A stretch of 64,000 nucleotides of DNA from Janthinobacterium sp. LM6. GTDB lineage: Bacteria; Pseudomonadota; Gammaproteobacteria; Burkholderiales; Burkholderiaceae_D. Below the pieces are notes generated by a model. It made no database searches, had not been told where the DNA came from, and saw nothing but the letters and a program-made list of their open reading frames with translations. The stretch spans positions 4,216,001 to 4,280,000 of the forward strand of contig NZ_CP019510.1 of NCBI RefSeq assembly GCF_002002885.1, given 5' to 3'. Positions 24,466-32,789 of this stretch are shown here, piece by piece (position 1 is the stretch's first letter; the number at the start of each line of letters is the position of its first letter). Position numbers and translations under genes: made by a program.

Positions 24466-24634
24466 CTGTTCACCGGTCAGGAAGCATGGGAGGCCGCCAA
24501 CACCCGCGACACGCTAACGCGCATCGCGGCTGGCGCCCTGCCATTTTCCTTGCCGCTCAGTTTTTTTACCAGCAAAAGTATCAATCTATGGGCAGGTGCA
24601 CGGTCAGGCCGATTCCAGGTGCGTGCTGCGCGGA

Positions 24635-25834
24635 CTAGAACGCGTCGCCGGGAACGCGCACGGCCCCTTCCATCAGCACGCGCGCGCTGCGGCTCATGAT
24701 GGCCTTGGTGACGCTCCACACGCCATCTGCCTGCGCCGCTTCCGCGCCCACCATCAGGGTGCCGGACGGGTGGCCGAAGCGCACCGAGTTGCGGGGACCG
24801 CCACCGGCCGCCAGGTTGACCAGGGTGCCGGGAATGGCTGCCGCCGTGCCGATGGCGACAGCGGCCGTGCCCATCATGGCGTGATGTAATTTACCCATCG
24901 ACATGGCGCGCACCAGCAAGTCGATCTCGCCCGCTGCCACCTGCTTGCCGCTGGACGAAACATAGCCGGCCGGCCTGGCGACAAACGCCACTTTCGGCGT
25001 GTGCTGGCGTTTCGCCGCTTCATCCAGGCTGGAAATCAAACCCATGCGCAAGGCGCCATGCGCGCGGATGGTTTCGAAGCGGGCCAGCGCCACCGGATCG
25101 CCATTGATGGCGTCCTGCAGTTCCGTGCCCGTGTAACCGATGGCATCCGCATCGACAAAAATCGTCGGGATGCCGGCGTTGATCATCGTGACCTTTAAAA
25201 CACCGATGCCGGGTACGTCCAGGTCATCGACAAGGTTGCCGGTAGGGAACATGGCCGAGCTGGCGCCATCGCCGCCCTCCTCGTCTGCCGCCGGATCGAG
25301 AAATTCCAGTTTCACTTCGGCGGCCGGGAAAGTCACGCCATCGAGTTCGAAGTCGCCCGTTTCCTGCACTTCGCCATGCGTCATGGGCACGTGGGCGATG
25401 ATGGTCTTGCCGATATTGGCTTGCCAGATGCGCACCGTGGCGATGCCGTTGGCAGGCACGCGGGCGGCGTCCACCAGGCCGCTGGCAATGGCGAACGAGC
25501 CGACGGCGGCCGACAGGTTGCCGCAATTGCCGCTCCAGTCGACGAATGGCTTGTCGATGGAGACCTGGCCGAACAGGTAGTCGACGTCGTGCTCCGGCTT
25601 GCTACTTTTCGCCAGGATCACCGTCTTGCTGGTGCTCGACGTGGCGCCGCCCATGCCGTCGATCTGCTTGCCGTAGGGGTCGGGGCTGCCGATCACGCGC
25701 AGCAGCAAGGCATCGCGCGCGGCGCCCGGCACTTGCGCGCTGGCGGGCAAATCCTGCAGGCGGAAGAACACGCCCTTGCTGGTGCCGCCGCGCATGTAGG
25801 TGGCGGAGATTTTGATTTGAGGTTGAGGTGTCAT
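24635..25834 (-). CDS. prpF: 2-methylaconitate cis-trans isomerase
   Basis: A 399-aa PrpF-family protein. It isomerises the product of AcnD to 2-methyl-cis-aconitate and always accompanies AcnD. Visible blocks are ATYMRGGTSKGVFF, GGATSSTSK, WSGNCGNLSAAVG (catalytic cysteine region of the diaminopimelate-epimerase-like fold), AGIPTIFV and FGHPSGT. The start is set at the ATG at 25834 (MTPQPQIKI), because the upstream extension to 25894 adds unrelated residues. It follows acnD in the same direction after a 97-nt gap containing a palindrome. Confidence 0.92.
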   Translation of the reverse strand: MTPQPQIKISATYMRGGTSKGVFFRLQDLPASAQVPGAARDALLLRVIGSPDPYGKQIDGMGGATSSTSKTVILAKSSKPEHDVDYLFGQVSIDKPFVDWSGNCGNLSAAVGSFAIASGLVDAARVPANGIATVRIWQANIGKTIIAHVPMTHGEVQETGDFELDGVTFPAAEVKLEFLDPAADEEGGDGASSAMFPTGNLVDDLDVPGIGVLKVTMINAGIPTIFVDADAIGYTGTELQDAINGDPVALARFETIRAHGALRMGLISSLDEAAKRQHTPKVAFVARPAGYVSSSGKQVAAGEIDLLVRAMSMGKLHHAMMGTAAVAIGTAAAIPGTLVNLAAGGGPRNSVRFGHPSGTLMVGAEAAQADGVWSVTKAIMSRSARVLMEGAVRVPGDAF

Positions 25835-25900
25835 TGTATATTTCCGCAGAAGTTCTTTGCTTGCGCTGCGAAGGTGACAGCCTCCCCGCAGCACAAAGCT

Positions 25901-25927
25901 GGGGTCAGACCCGGCGGGTCTGACCCC
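25901..25927. repeat. REP-like palindrome GGGGTCAGACCC / GGGTCTGACCCC
   Basis: A perfect 12-bp inverted repeat with a GGC loop, in the acnD-prpF gap. This GGGGTCAGACCC sequence is one I know as a frequent extragenic palindrome in Oxalobacteraceae and other proteobacteria. It may also form a hairpin that protects or attenuates the operon mRNA. Confidence 0.7.
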
Positions 25928-25931
25928 TGGT

Positions 25932-28538
25932 TTACGCTGCTTTCACCGACTCCAAAAAGTCCTGGGCAAAGCGCTGCAAGACGCCGCCGGCCTCATAGAT
26001 CGACACCTCTTCCGCCGTATCAAGGCGGCAGGTGACGGGCACTTCGACCGTTTCGCCGTTCTTGCGATGGATCAGCAAGGTCAAGGTGGAACGCGGCGTG
26101 CGCTCGCCGACGACGTCGTAGGTTTCGCTGCCGTCCAGGCCCAGGGTCTTGCGGTTCACGCCAGCCAAAAATTCCAGCGGCAAGACGCCCATGCCCACCA
26201 GGTTGGTGCGGTGGATGCGTTCGAAACCTTCGGCCACGATGGCTTCCACGCCGGCCAGGCGCACGCCCTTGGCGGCCCAGTCGCGCGAGGAGCCCTGGCC
26301 ATAGTCGGCGCCGGCGATGATGATCAATGGCTGCTTGCGCTCCATGTACACCTCGATGGCTTCCCACATGCGCGAGATTTTGCCTTCCGGCTCGATGCGC
26401 GTGAGCGAACCGGCTTTCACTTTGCCGTCCTCGATGACCATCTCGTTCTTCAGGGTCGGGTTGGCAAACGTGGCGCGCTGCGCCGTCAGATGGTCGCCCC
26501 GGTGCGTGGCGTAGGAATTGAAGTCTTCCTCGGGCAAACCCATCTTGGCCAGGTATTCGCCGGCCGCGCTGTCGAGCATGATGGCGTTCGACGGCGACAG
26601 GTGGTCGGTGGTGATGTTGTCGCCCAGGACGGCCAGCGGACGCATGCCTTTCAAGGGGCGCGCGCCAGCCAGCGCGCCTTCCCAGTACGGCGGACGGCGG
26701 ATGTACGTCGTCTGCGGACGCCAGTCGTACAGGGGGCTGACCTTGATGCCGTCGTCCGCCTGCGCGGCAAACATCGGGATGTACACCTTGCGGAACTGCT
26801 CCGGCTTGACGCTGGAAGCGACGATGGCGTCGATTTCCTCGTCGGACGGCCAGATATCTTTCAACAGAATCGGTTTGCCGTCCGCGTCAATCCCCAGCAC
26901 ATCCTTCTCGATATCGAAGCGGATGGTGCCGGCGATCGCGTAAGCCACCACCAGCGGCGGCGAAGCAAGGAAAGCCTGTTTCGCGTACGGGTGGATGCGG
27001 CCGTCGAAGTTACGGTTACCCGACAGGACGGCCGTGGCGTACAGGTCGCGCGACACCACTTCATCCTGGATCACGGGGTCGAGCGCGCCCGACATGCCGT
27101 TGCACGAGGTGCAGGCGAAAGCCACGACGCCAAAGCCCAATGTTTCAAGCTCCGGCAGCAAGCCCGCTTCCTGCAGGTACAGCTCCACGGTTTTCGAGCC
27201 AGGTGCCAGCGAGGATTTCACCCACGGCTTGCGGGTCAAACCGAGGCGGTTCGCATTGCGCGCGATCAAACCGGCGGCGATCATGTTGCGCGGGTTGTTC
27301 GTGTTGGTGCAGCTGGTGATGGCCGCGATGATGACGGCGCCGTCCGGCATCTTGCCCGGTTCGTTTTCCACCACGCCGGAAATCCCGCGCGCGGCCAGCT
27401 CCGACGTCGGCACGCGGTTGTGCGGATTCGACGGCCCGGCGATATTGCGCACGACGGACGACAGGTCGAAGCTCAAGACGCGCTCGTACTGCGCGTCGAC
27501 CAGGCTGTCGGCCCACAAGCCCGTCTCTTTGGCGTACAGCTCCACCAGTTTCACCAGTTCGTCGTCGCGGCCCGTCAATTTCAGGTACTTGATGGTTTGC
27601 GCGTCGATGTAGAACATGGCGGCCGTGGCGCCGAATTCCGGCGCCATGTTGGAAATCGTGGCGCGGTCGCCCAGGGTCAGGTGCGCAGCGCCCTCGCCAA
27701 AGAATTCCAGGTAGGACGAGACGACCTTCTGCTTGCGCAAAAATTCCGTCAGCGCCAGCACGGTGTCGGTCGCCGTGATGCCCGGCTGCGGCTTACCCGT
27801 CAGCTTGACGCCGATGATGTCCGGCAAACGCATCCACGAGGCGCGGCCCAGCATCACGCTTTCCGCTTCCAGGCCGCCCACGCCGATGGCGATCACGCCC
27901 AGCGCATCGACCATCGGCGTGTGCGAATCCGTGCCCACCAACGTATCGGGATAGGCTACACCATTTTGCACCTGGATCACGGGCGACATGCGCTCAAGAT
28001 TGATCTGGTGCAAAATGCCGTTGCCCGGCGGAATCACGTCGACATTTTTAAAGGCCTTCTTGGTCCAGTCGATGAAGTCGAAACGGTCTTCGTTGCGGCG
28101 GTCTTCGATGGCGCGGTTCTTGGCGAAGGCATCGGGGTCGAAACCGCCGCATTCGACGGCCAGCGAGTGGTCGACCACCAGCTGCGTCGGCACGACGGGA
28201 TTGACCAGGGCCGGGTCGCCGCCCTGGGCCGCGATGGCGTCGCGCAGGCCGGCCAGGTCGACCAGGGCAGTCTGGCCCAGGATGTCATGGCAGACGACGC
28301 GCGCGGGAAACCACGGGAAATCGAGGTCGCGGCGGCGTTCAATGAACTGGCTCAGCGAAGCGTTCAGGGTAGCCGGGTCGCAGCGGCGCACGAGGTTTTC
28401 GGCCAGCACGCGCGAGGTGTAGGGCAAGGTGGCATAGGCGCCTGGCTGGATCGCATCGACGGCGGCGCGCGTGTCGAAGTAGTCTAGCTGGGTGCCCGGC
28501 AAGGATTTTCGGTGCAAGGTATTCATGGCGGTGCTCAT
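25932..28538 (-). CDS. acnD: Fe/S-dependent 2-methylcitrate dehydratase
   Basis: An 868-aa aconitase-family enzyme that dehydrates 2-methylcitrate. The [4Fe-4S] cysteines are visible in ITSCTNTNNP and FACTSCNGMSG; LVGTDSHTPMVDALGV and the GSSRDWAAKG swivel-domain motif are also present. The length fits AcnD (about 865 aa). The ATG overlaps the prpC stop by 1 nt (TAATG), showing translational coupling. Its partner prpF follows, as expected where the AcnD/PrpF pair replaces PrpD. Confidence 0.93.
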   Translation of the reverse strand: MSTAMNTLHRKSLPGTQLDYFDTRAAVDAIQPGAYATLPYTSRVLAENLVRRCDPATLNASLSQFIERRRDLDFPWFPARVVCHDILGQTALVDLAGLRDAIAAQGGDPALVNPVVPTQLVVDHSLAVECGGFDPDAFAKNRAIEDRRNEDRFDFIDWTKKAFKNVDVIPPGNGILHQINLERMSPVIQVQNGVAYPDTLVGTDSHTPMVDALGVIAIGVGGLEAESVMLGRASWMRLPDIIGVKLTGKPQPGITATDTVLALTEFLRKQKVVSSYLEFFGEGAAHLTLGDRATISNMAPEFGATAAMFYIDAQTIKYLKLTGRDDELVKLVELYAKETGLWADSLVDAQYERVLSFDLSSVVRNIAGPSNPHNRVPTSELAARGISGVVENEPGKMPDGAVIIAAITSCTNTNNPRNMIAAGLIARNANRLGLTRKPWVKSSLAPGSKTVELYLQEAGLLPELETLGFGVVAFACTSCNGMSGALDPVIQDEVVSRDLYATAVLSGNRNFDGRIHPYAKQAFLASPPLVVAYAIAGTIRFDIEKDVLGIDADGKPILLKDIWPSDEEIDAIVASSVKPEQFRKVYIPMFAAQADDGIKVSPLYDWRPQTTYIRRPPYWEGALAGARPLKGMRPLAVLGDNITTDHLSPSNAIMLDSAAGEYLAKMGLPEEDFNSYATHRGDHLTAQRATFANPTLKNEMVIEDGKVKAGSLTRIEPEGKISRMWEAIEVYMERKQPLIIIAGADYGQGSSRDWAAKGVRLAGVEAIVAEGFERIHRTNLVGMGVLPLEFLAGVNRKTLGLDGSETYDVVGERTPRSTLTLLIHRKNGETVEVPVTCRLDTAEEVSIYEAGGVLQRFAQDFLESVKAA

Positions 28539-29692
28539 TATTTGCGGTCCTTGATCGGCACGAATTCCAGGTCTTCCGGGCCGACGTAATTGGCGCTCGG
28601 GCGGATAATCTTGTTGTCAATGCGCTGCTCGATGATGTGGGCGGCCCAGCCCGACGTGCGCGAGATGACGAACAGCGGCGTAAACATCGCCGTCGGCACG
28701 CCCATCATGTGATACGACACGGCCGAGAACCAGTCCAGGTTCGGGAACATGTTCTTGATTTCCCACATGACCGATTCCAGGCGCTCGGCGATGTCGAACA
28801 TTTTCGTGGAACCGGCTTCCTGCGACAGCGAACGGGCCACTTCCTTGATGACTTTATTGCGCGGATCGGAAATCGTGTAGACGGGGTGGCCGAAGCCGAT
28901 CACCACTTCCTTGTTGGCGACGCGTTCGCGGATGTCCGCTTCCGCTTCATCGGCGTTGTCGTAGCGTTTCTGGATATCCAGCGCCACTTCGTTGGCGCCG
29001 CCGTGTTTCGGGCCGCGCAGCGCGCCGATGGCGCCCGTGATGGCGGAATGGATGTCCGAACCCGTGCCGGCGATGACGCGGCTGGTGAAGGTCGAGGCGT
29101 TGAATTCGTGCTCAGCGTACAGGATCAGCGACGTATGCATGGCTTTTTCCCACGACGCCGACGGTTTTTCGCCATGCAGCAGGTGCAGGAAGTGGCCGCC
29201 GATCGAGTCGTCGTCCGTTTCCACTTCGATGCGCTTGCCGTTATGGCTGTAGTGGTACCAGTACAGCAGCATGGAGCCGAACGACGCCATCAGGCGGTCG
29301 GCGATGTCGCGCGCGCCCGGCGCGTTATGGTCGTCCTTCTCCGGCAGGGTGCAGCCCAGCACGGACACGCCCGTGCGCATCACGTCCATCGGGTGGGCGG
29401 CGGCCGGCAGCGCTTCCAGCGCCAGTTTCACTGCCGACGGCAAGCCGCGCAGGGATTTCAGCTTGGCCTTGTAGCCTTTCAGTTCAGCGGCGGTCGGCAG
29501 CTTTCCGTGCACCAGCAGGTAGGCGATTTCCTCGAACTCGCAGCTGTCGGCCACGTCCAGGATGTCATAGCCGCGGTAGTGCAAATCGTTGCCGGTCTTG
29601 CCGACCGAGCACAGCGCCGTATTGCCGGCGGTGACGCCGGACAGGGCGACGGATTTTTTAGGCTTGAAAGTGGCGGCTTGCGGTGCGGTCAT
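28538..29692 (-). CDS. prpC: 2-methylcitrate synthase
   Basis: A 384-aa citrate-synthase-family protein that condenses propionyl-CoA with oxaloacetate. Visible motifs are LHYRGYDI, the active-site region [13 protein letters not shown] and [20 protein letters not shown]. The start is the ATG at 29692 ([13 protein letters not shown]) with GGAGAACACA upstream; the ORF is open to 29728 but that adds unrelated residues. It lies between prpB and acnD. Confidence 0.93.
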   Translation of the reverse strand: MTAPQAATFKPKKSVALSGVTAGNTALCSVGKTGNDLHYRGYDILDVADSCEFEEIAYLLVHGKLPTAAELKGYKAKLKSLRGLPSAVKLALEALPAAAHPMDVMRTGVSVLGCTLPEKDDHNAPGARDIADRLMASFGSMLLYWYHYSHNGKRIEVETDDDSIGGHFLHLLHGEKPSASWEKAMHTSLILYAEHEFNASTFTSRVIAGTGSDIHSAITGAIGALRGPKHGGANEVALDIQKRYDNADEAEADIRERVANKEVVIGFGHPVYTISDPRNKVIKEVARSLSQEAGSTKMFDIAERLESVMWEIKNMFPNLDWFSAVSYHMMGVPTAMFTPLFVISRTSGWAAHIIEQRIDNKIIRPSANYVGPEDLEFVPIKDRK

Positions 29693-29771
29693 TGTGTTCT
29701 CCAGATTGAATAGTCTCGGTTGCGTCACTGCGGGACCGGCATGCGGTCCCTGCTTCTTTACTTATTTCTGC

Positions 29772-30659
29772 TTATTTCTTTTGCGCGGCGAACAGCGCGT
29801 CCAGTTTCTGCTCAAAATCATGATAGTTGATCGATTCATACAGTTCCATGCGCGTCTGCATGGTGTCGACGACGTTCTTTTGCGTGCCGTCGCGACGCAG
29901 CGCCTGATACACGTTTTCCGCCGCCTTGTTCATGGCGCGGAAGGCGGACAGCGGATACAGGGCCAGGCCCACATGGGCGCTGCGCAGTTCGTCCAGGGTG
30001 AACAGCGGCGTGGAACCGAATTCCGTGATGTTGGCCAAAATCGGCACGTTGACGGCTTTGGCAAACGTGGCGTACATGTCCAGGTCAGTGATGGCTTCCG
30101 GGAAGATCATGTCGGCGCCCGCTTCGACGCAGGCGACGGCGCGTTCCAGCGCCGCTTCCAGGCCATCGACGGCCAGCGCATCGGTGCGCGCCATGATGAC
30201 GAAGTTCGGGTCCGTGCGCGCATCGACGGCGGCCTTGATGCGGTCGACCATCTCTTCCTTGCTGACGATTTCCTTGCCCGGACGGTGGCCGCAGCGCTTG
30301 GCGCCCACCTGGTCTTCGATGTGCAGGCCGGCCGCGCCGAACTTGATCATCGATTTCACCGTGCGCGCCACGTTGAAGGCGGACGAACCGAAGCCCGTGT
30401 CGGCGTCGACCAGCAGCGGCAGGTCGCACACGTCGGTGATGCGGCGGATGTCGGTCAGCACGTCGTCCAGGCTGGAAATGCCCAGGTCTGGCAAGCCCAG
30501 CGAACCGGCCGCGACGCCGCCGCCGGACAGGTAGATGGCTTTATAGCCGGCGCGCTTGGCCAGCAAGGCGTGGTTGGCGTTGATGGCGCCGACGACTTGC
30601 AACGGGGATTCTTCCTGGACGGCCTTGCGGAATGCGGCACCTGCGGAGTATTGAGTCAT
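29772..30659 (-). CDS. prpB: 2-methylisocitrate lyase
   Basis: A 295-aa isocitrate-lyase-family enzyme that splits 2-methylisocitrate to pyruvate and succinate. Mg-binding and catalytic motifs are visible: [25 protein letters not shown] (family KRCGH with the active cysteine) and IMARTDA. It is the first gene of the prp operon. The ATG at 30659 follows AAGGTGAACAC. A TGTTTCA half site lies about 33 nt before the start codon and a cluster about 200 nt upstream. Confidence 0.94.
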   Translation of the reverse strand: MTQYSAGAAFRKAVQEESPLQVVGAINANHALLAKRAGYKAIYLSGGGVAAGSLGLPDLGISSLDDVLTDIRRITDVCDLPLLVDADTGFGSSAFNVARTVKSMIKFGAAGLHIEDQVGAKRCGHRPGKEIVSKEEMVDRIKAAVDARTDPNFVIMARTDALAVDGLEAALERAVACVEAGADMIFPEAITDLDMYATFAKAVNVPILANITEFGSTPLFTLDELRSAHVGLALYPLSAFRAMNKAAENVYQALRRDGTQKNVVDTMQTRMELYESINYHDFEQKLDALFAAQKK

Positions 30660-30691
30660 GTGTTCACCTTATGGGTTTCGGATGGTCCCGA

Positions 30692-30699
30692 ATGTTTCA
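30692..30699. promoter_or_regulatory. proximal TGTTTCA half site of prp control region
   Basis: ATGTTTCA, a single copy of the unit repeated at 30861-30912, close to the prpB start codon. Confidence 0.4.
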
Positions 30700-30860
30700 C
30701 GGAGTGGCTATGAGCATTGGTATTGCAAATGCCGTGCCAGCACCATGCGTCCGCGCGAAAAATGCGCCACGGCACAGTGAAAACAAGGGGAAATGGCCAC
30801 GCAGCGGCGCTGCACGCGCCGTCACGCAAGAGAACAGCGATGTCACGATTCATGTCAACG

Positions 30861-30912
30861 ATGTTTCAAATATGTTTCAATCATTCCATTTGAAACATTG
30901 AAACATGAAACA
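30861..30912. promoter_or_regulatory. operator array upstream of prp operon
   Basis: Two direct ATGTTTCAA units (30861-30869 and 30872-30880) face two inverted TTGAAACAT units (30890-30898 and 30898-30906), with a partial TGAAACA to 30912. A dimeric or oligomeric regulator of the prp operon is the simplest reading; no prpR gene is adjacent. The rest of 30660-30930 holds no gene. Confidence 0.65.
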
Positions 30913-30937
30913 GGTCAGACTGCTACCGGCAGAACAT

Positions 30938-30964
30938 AAAAAAACAGCCGGCGGGCGCCGGCTG
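30938..30964 (-). terminator. intrinsic terminator after 82-aa ORF
   Basis: CAGCCGGC, a 4-nt loop, GCCGGCTG followed by seven T on the minus strand, 30 nt past the stop of the small gene at 30995. Confidence 0.85.
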
Positions 30965-30994
30965 CAGGAACACTATTGTTGAAGAAACAAAAAA

Positions 30995-31243
30995 CTAGGC
31001 CAGCCGCACCAGCGGGTTGGCGATGATGTTGTCGATCTGGCGCACGGCTTCCTCGCAGGCGGCGGCAATCGCGCCCTCCTCGTCGTCGCGCACGAATTGC
31101 ATGGTCGAGCCTTCGAATACTTCCAGGCCTTCGGCCGTGGCGCGCTCGATGTCGCAACTGGCCGACCATTTGCCGTCGGTGGTGGGCACGGCCAAGGGAA
31201 CGATTTCCCAGCCTTTATAGTGAATTTTAGAACTGCTATCCAT
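30995..31243 (-). CDS. small conserved-type hypothetical protein (82 aa)
   Basis: An 82-aa soluble, acidic protein (HYKGWEIVPLAV near the N-terminus, then an acidic helix). A strong ribosome site (GAAGGAGG) precedes the ATG at 31243 and a terminator follows, so it is a real gene. It resembles the 78-aa protein at 31366-31602 in size and in the Y(K/R)G(W/F) start and W-containing strand pattern. No function is recognised. Confidence 0.7.
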   Translation of the reverse strand: MDSSSKIHYKGWEIVPLAVPTTDGKWSASCDIERATAEGLEVFEGSTMQFVRDDEEGAIAAACEEAVRQIDNIIANPLVRLA

Positions 31244-31365
31244 GGGTGCCTCCTTCGTGACTGACTCAATAGTGGAAATCGTAGCATGAAGCGCGGCTGG
31301 CAGCGACGTGTTTCACGCGCCAGCCGGAGCCAGGCGCACTTTCGGGCTAAACGATTTACGCTGGC

Positions 31366-31602
31366 TCAAGGGCGCAGCAGATTATCGACTTCCGTCCTGG
31401 CCACTTCCAGGCCCGCCGTACAAGCCGTCTCGGGCGCCGCGTAGCCGCCCAGGGTGCGGCTGCGCGTGATCGCCTGCGCTTCCGGCTCGCCTTCGCGCTG
31501 CAGCCGGTAGGTAAAATCCCATAAATCGTCGTTATCCTTTTGCGGGGTCACGGAAATCGTAAAACCGCGGTACTGTTCGCTGCGTGCAGTGATATCGTTC
31601 AT
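31366..31602 (-). CDS. small hypothetical protein related to neighbour (78 aa)
   Basis: A 78-aa protein with YRGFTISVTPQ, LWDFTYRLQREGE and an acidic C-terminal helix ending VDNLLRP. The ATG at 31602 has AAGGAGG upstream. It is probably a diverged paralogue of the 82-aa protein 120 nt downstream on the same strand. No function is recognised. Confidence 0.68.
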   Translation of the reverse strand: MNDITARSEQYRGFTISVTPQKDNDDLWDFTYRLQREGEPEAQAITRSRTLGGYAAPETACTAGLEVARTEVDNLLRP

Positions 31603-31790
31603 GAATTCCTCCTTGGAAGAATGAGGTTACCATGCTGCAAGCGCCGGGGTGCGCACGGCTGTGACGGCCGCATGCCTGCCCCCTTATCTGTTTTTCGCAT
31701 GTTAAATGTGAATTTACAGCATTTTTTTAGCGAACTCTGGCGATATAATGCCATTCCCTGTCCCTCCCTTGCCCGCCCTTTGCCGCCGCG

Positions 31791-32648
31791 ATGACTCCAC
31801 AAATCCAAGCTTTCTTCGACCCCGCCACCGCCACCGTCACCTATATTGTGTATGAGGCCGACGGGCGGGACTGCGCCATCATCGATTCCGTGCTCGACTA
31901 CGATCCCAAGGCGGGACGCACCTCGACCGCCTCGGCCGACAAGGTGATCGCCTTCGTGCGCGAACACGGCTTGCAGTGCCGCTGGCTGCTGGAAACCCAC
32001 GCGCATGCCGATCATCTTTCCGCCGCGCCCTACCTGCAGCAGCAGCTGGGCGGCGACGTGGCCATCGGCGCCGCCATCCAGACGGTGCAGCAGGCGTTCG
32101 CCGCCGTCTACCACCAGGATGACGCCAGGGCTGACGGTTCGCAGTTCGACCAGCTGTTCGCGCCCGACCAGGTGTTCCATATCGGCGCATTGGAAGTGCG
32201 CGCGCTGCACGTGCCCGGCCACACGCCGGCCGACCTGGCGTACCAGATCGGCGACGCCGTCTTCGTGGGCGACACCCTGTTCATGCCGGACGTGGGCTCG
32301 GCCCGCTGCGACTTTCCCGGCGGCTCCGCTGCGCTGCTGTACCGCTCCGTGCAGCGCCTGCTGGCGCTGCCGCCGCAAACGCGGCTGTTCATGTGCCACG
32401 ACTATCCGCCCAACGGCCGCGCGCCGCGCTGGGAAGTGACGGTGGCCGAACAGCGCGCCGGCAACATCCACTTGCGCGACGGCATCACGGAAGAACAATT
32501 CGTGGCCATGCGCACCAGCCGCGACGCCACCCTCGACATGCCGACATTGATCTTGCCCGCCATCCAGGTCAACATCAACGCGGGCAAGCTGCCCGAGCCG
32601 GAAGACAACGGCGTGCGCTACCTCAAAATACCGCTGAACGCGATCTGA
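31791..32648 (+). CDS. MBL-fold hydrolase, persulfide-dioxygenase/BLH-like
   Basis: A 285-aa metallo-beta-lactamase-fold protein. Metal ligands are visible in THAHADHLSA (HxHxDH), PGHTPADL, GDTLFMPD and MCHDYPP. The insert after the first strand (DYDPKAGRTSTASAD) is typical of the ETHE1/Blh glyoxalase-II-like group, which oxidise persulfides or act in sulfide control. A TATAAT lies at 31744-31749 about 40 nt upstream. No BigR-like regulator or sulfur gene is adjacent, so the substrate is inferred from family resemblance. Confidence 0.78.
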   Translation: MTPQIQAFFDPATATVTYIVYEADGRDCAIIDSVLDYDPKAGRTSTASADKVIAFVREHGLQCRWLLETHAHADHLSAAPYLQQQLGGDVAIGAAIQTVQQAFAAVYHQDDARADGSQFDQLFAPDQVFHIGALEVRALHVPGHTPADLAYQIGDAVFVGDTLFMPDVGSARCDFPGGSAALLYRSVQRLLALPPQTRLFMCHDYPPNGRAPRWEVTVAEQRAGNIHLRDGITEEQFVAMRTSRDATLDMPTLILPAIQVNINAGKLPEPEDNGVRYLKIPLNAI

Positions 32649-32706
32649 TTCCCCCCGGCATTCCTTGCCCGCCGCGCCTCCTTTCTTGACACCACGCAAG
32701 TCCAAG

Positions 32707-32741
32707 CTCAGGCAATCCGCATACAGTGCAGATTGCCTGAG
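32707..32741. repeat. 11-bp inverted repeat between MBL and tle3 genes
   Basis: CTCAGGCAATC and GATTGCCTGAG around a 13-nt loop. There is no T-run, so it could be an operator for the downstream effector gene or a weak terminator for the MBL gene. Confidence 0.45.
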
Positions 32742-32789
32742 TTCACTTTGGCGCCGCTTTATCCTGCTTAACGCTGACGGAGCGCCCGC

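Noticed and set aside
26067-28487. 806-aa ORF on the plus strand
   Set aside because: Antisense shadow of acnD; no motifs and unbalanced His/Arg/Val composition.
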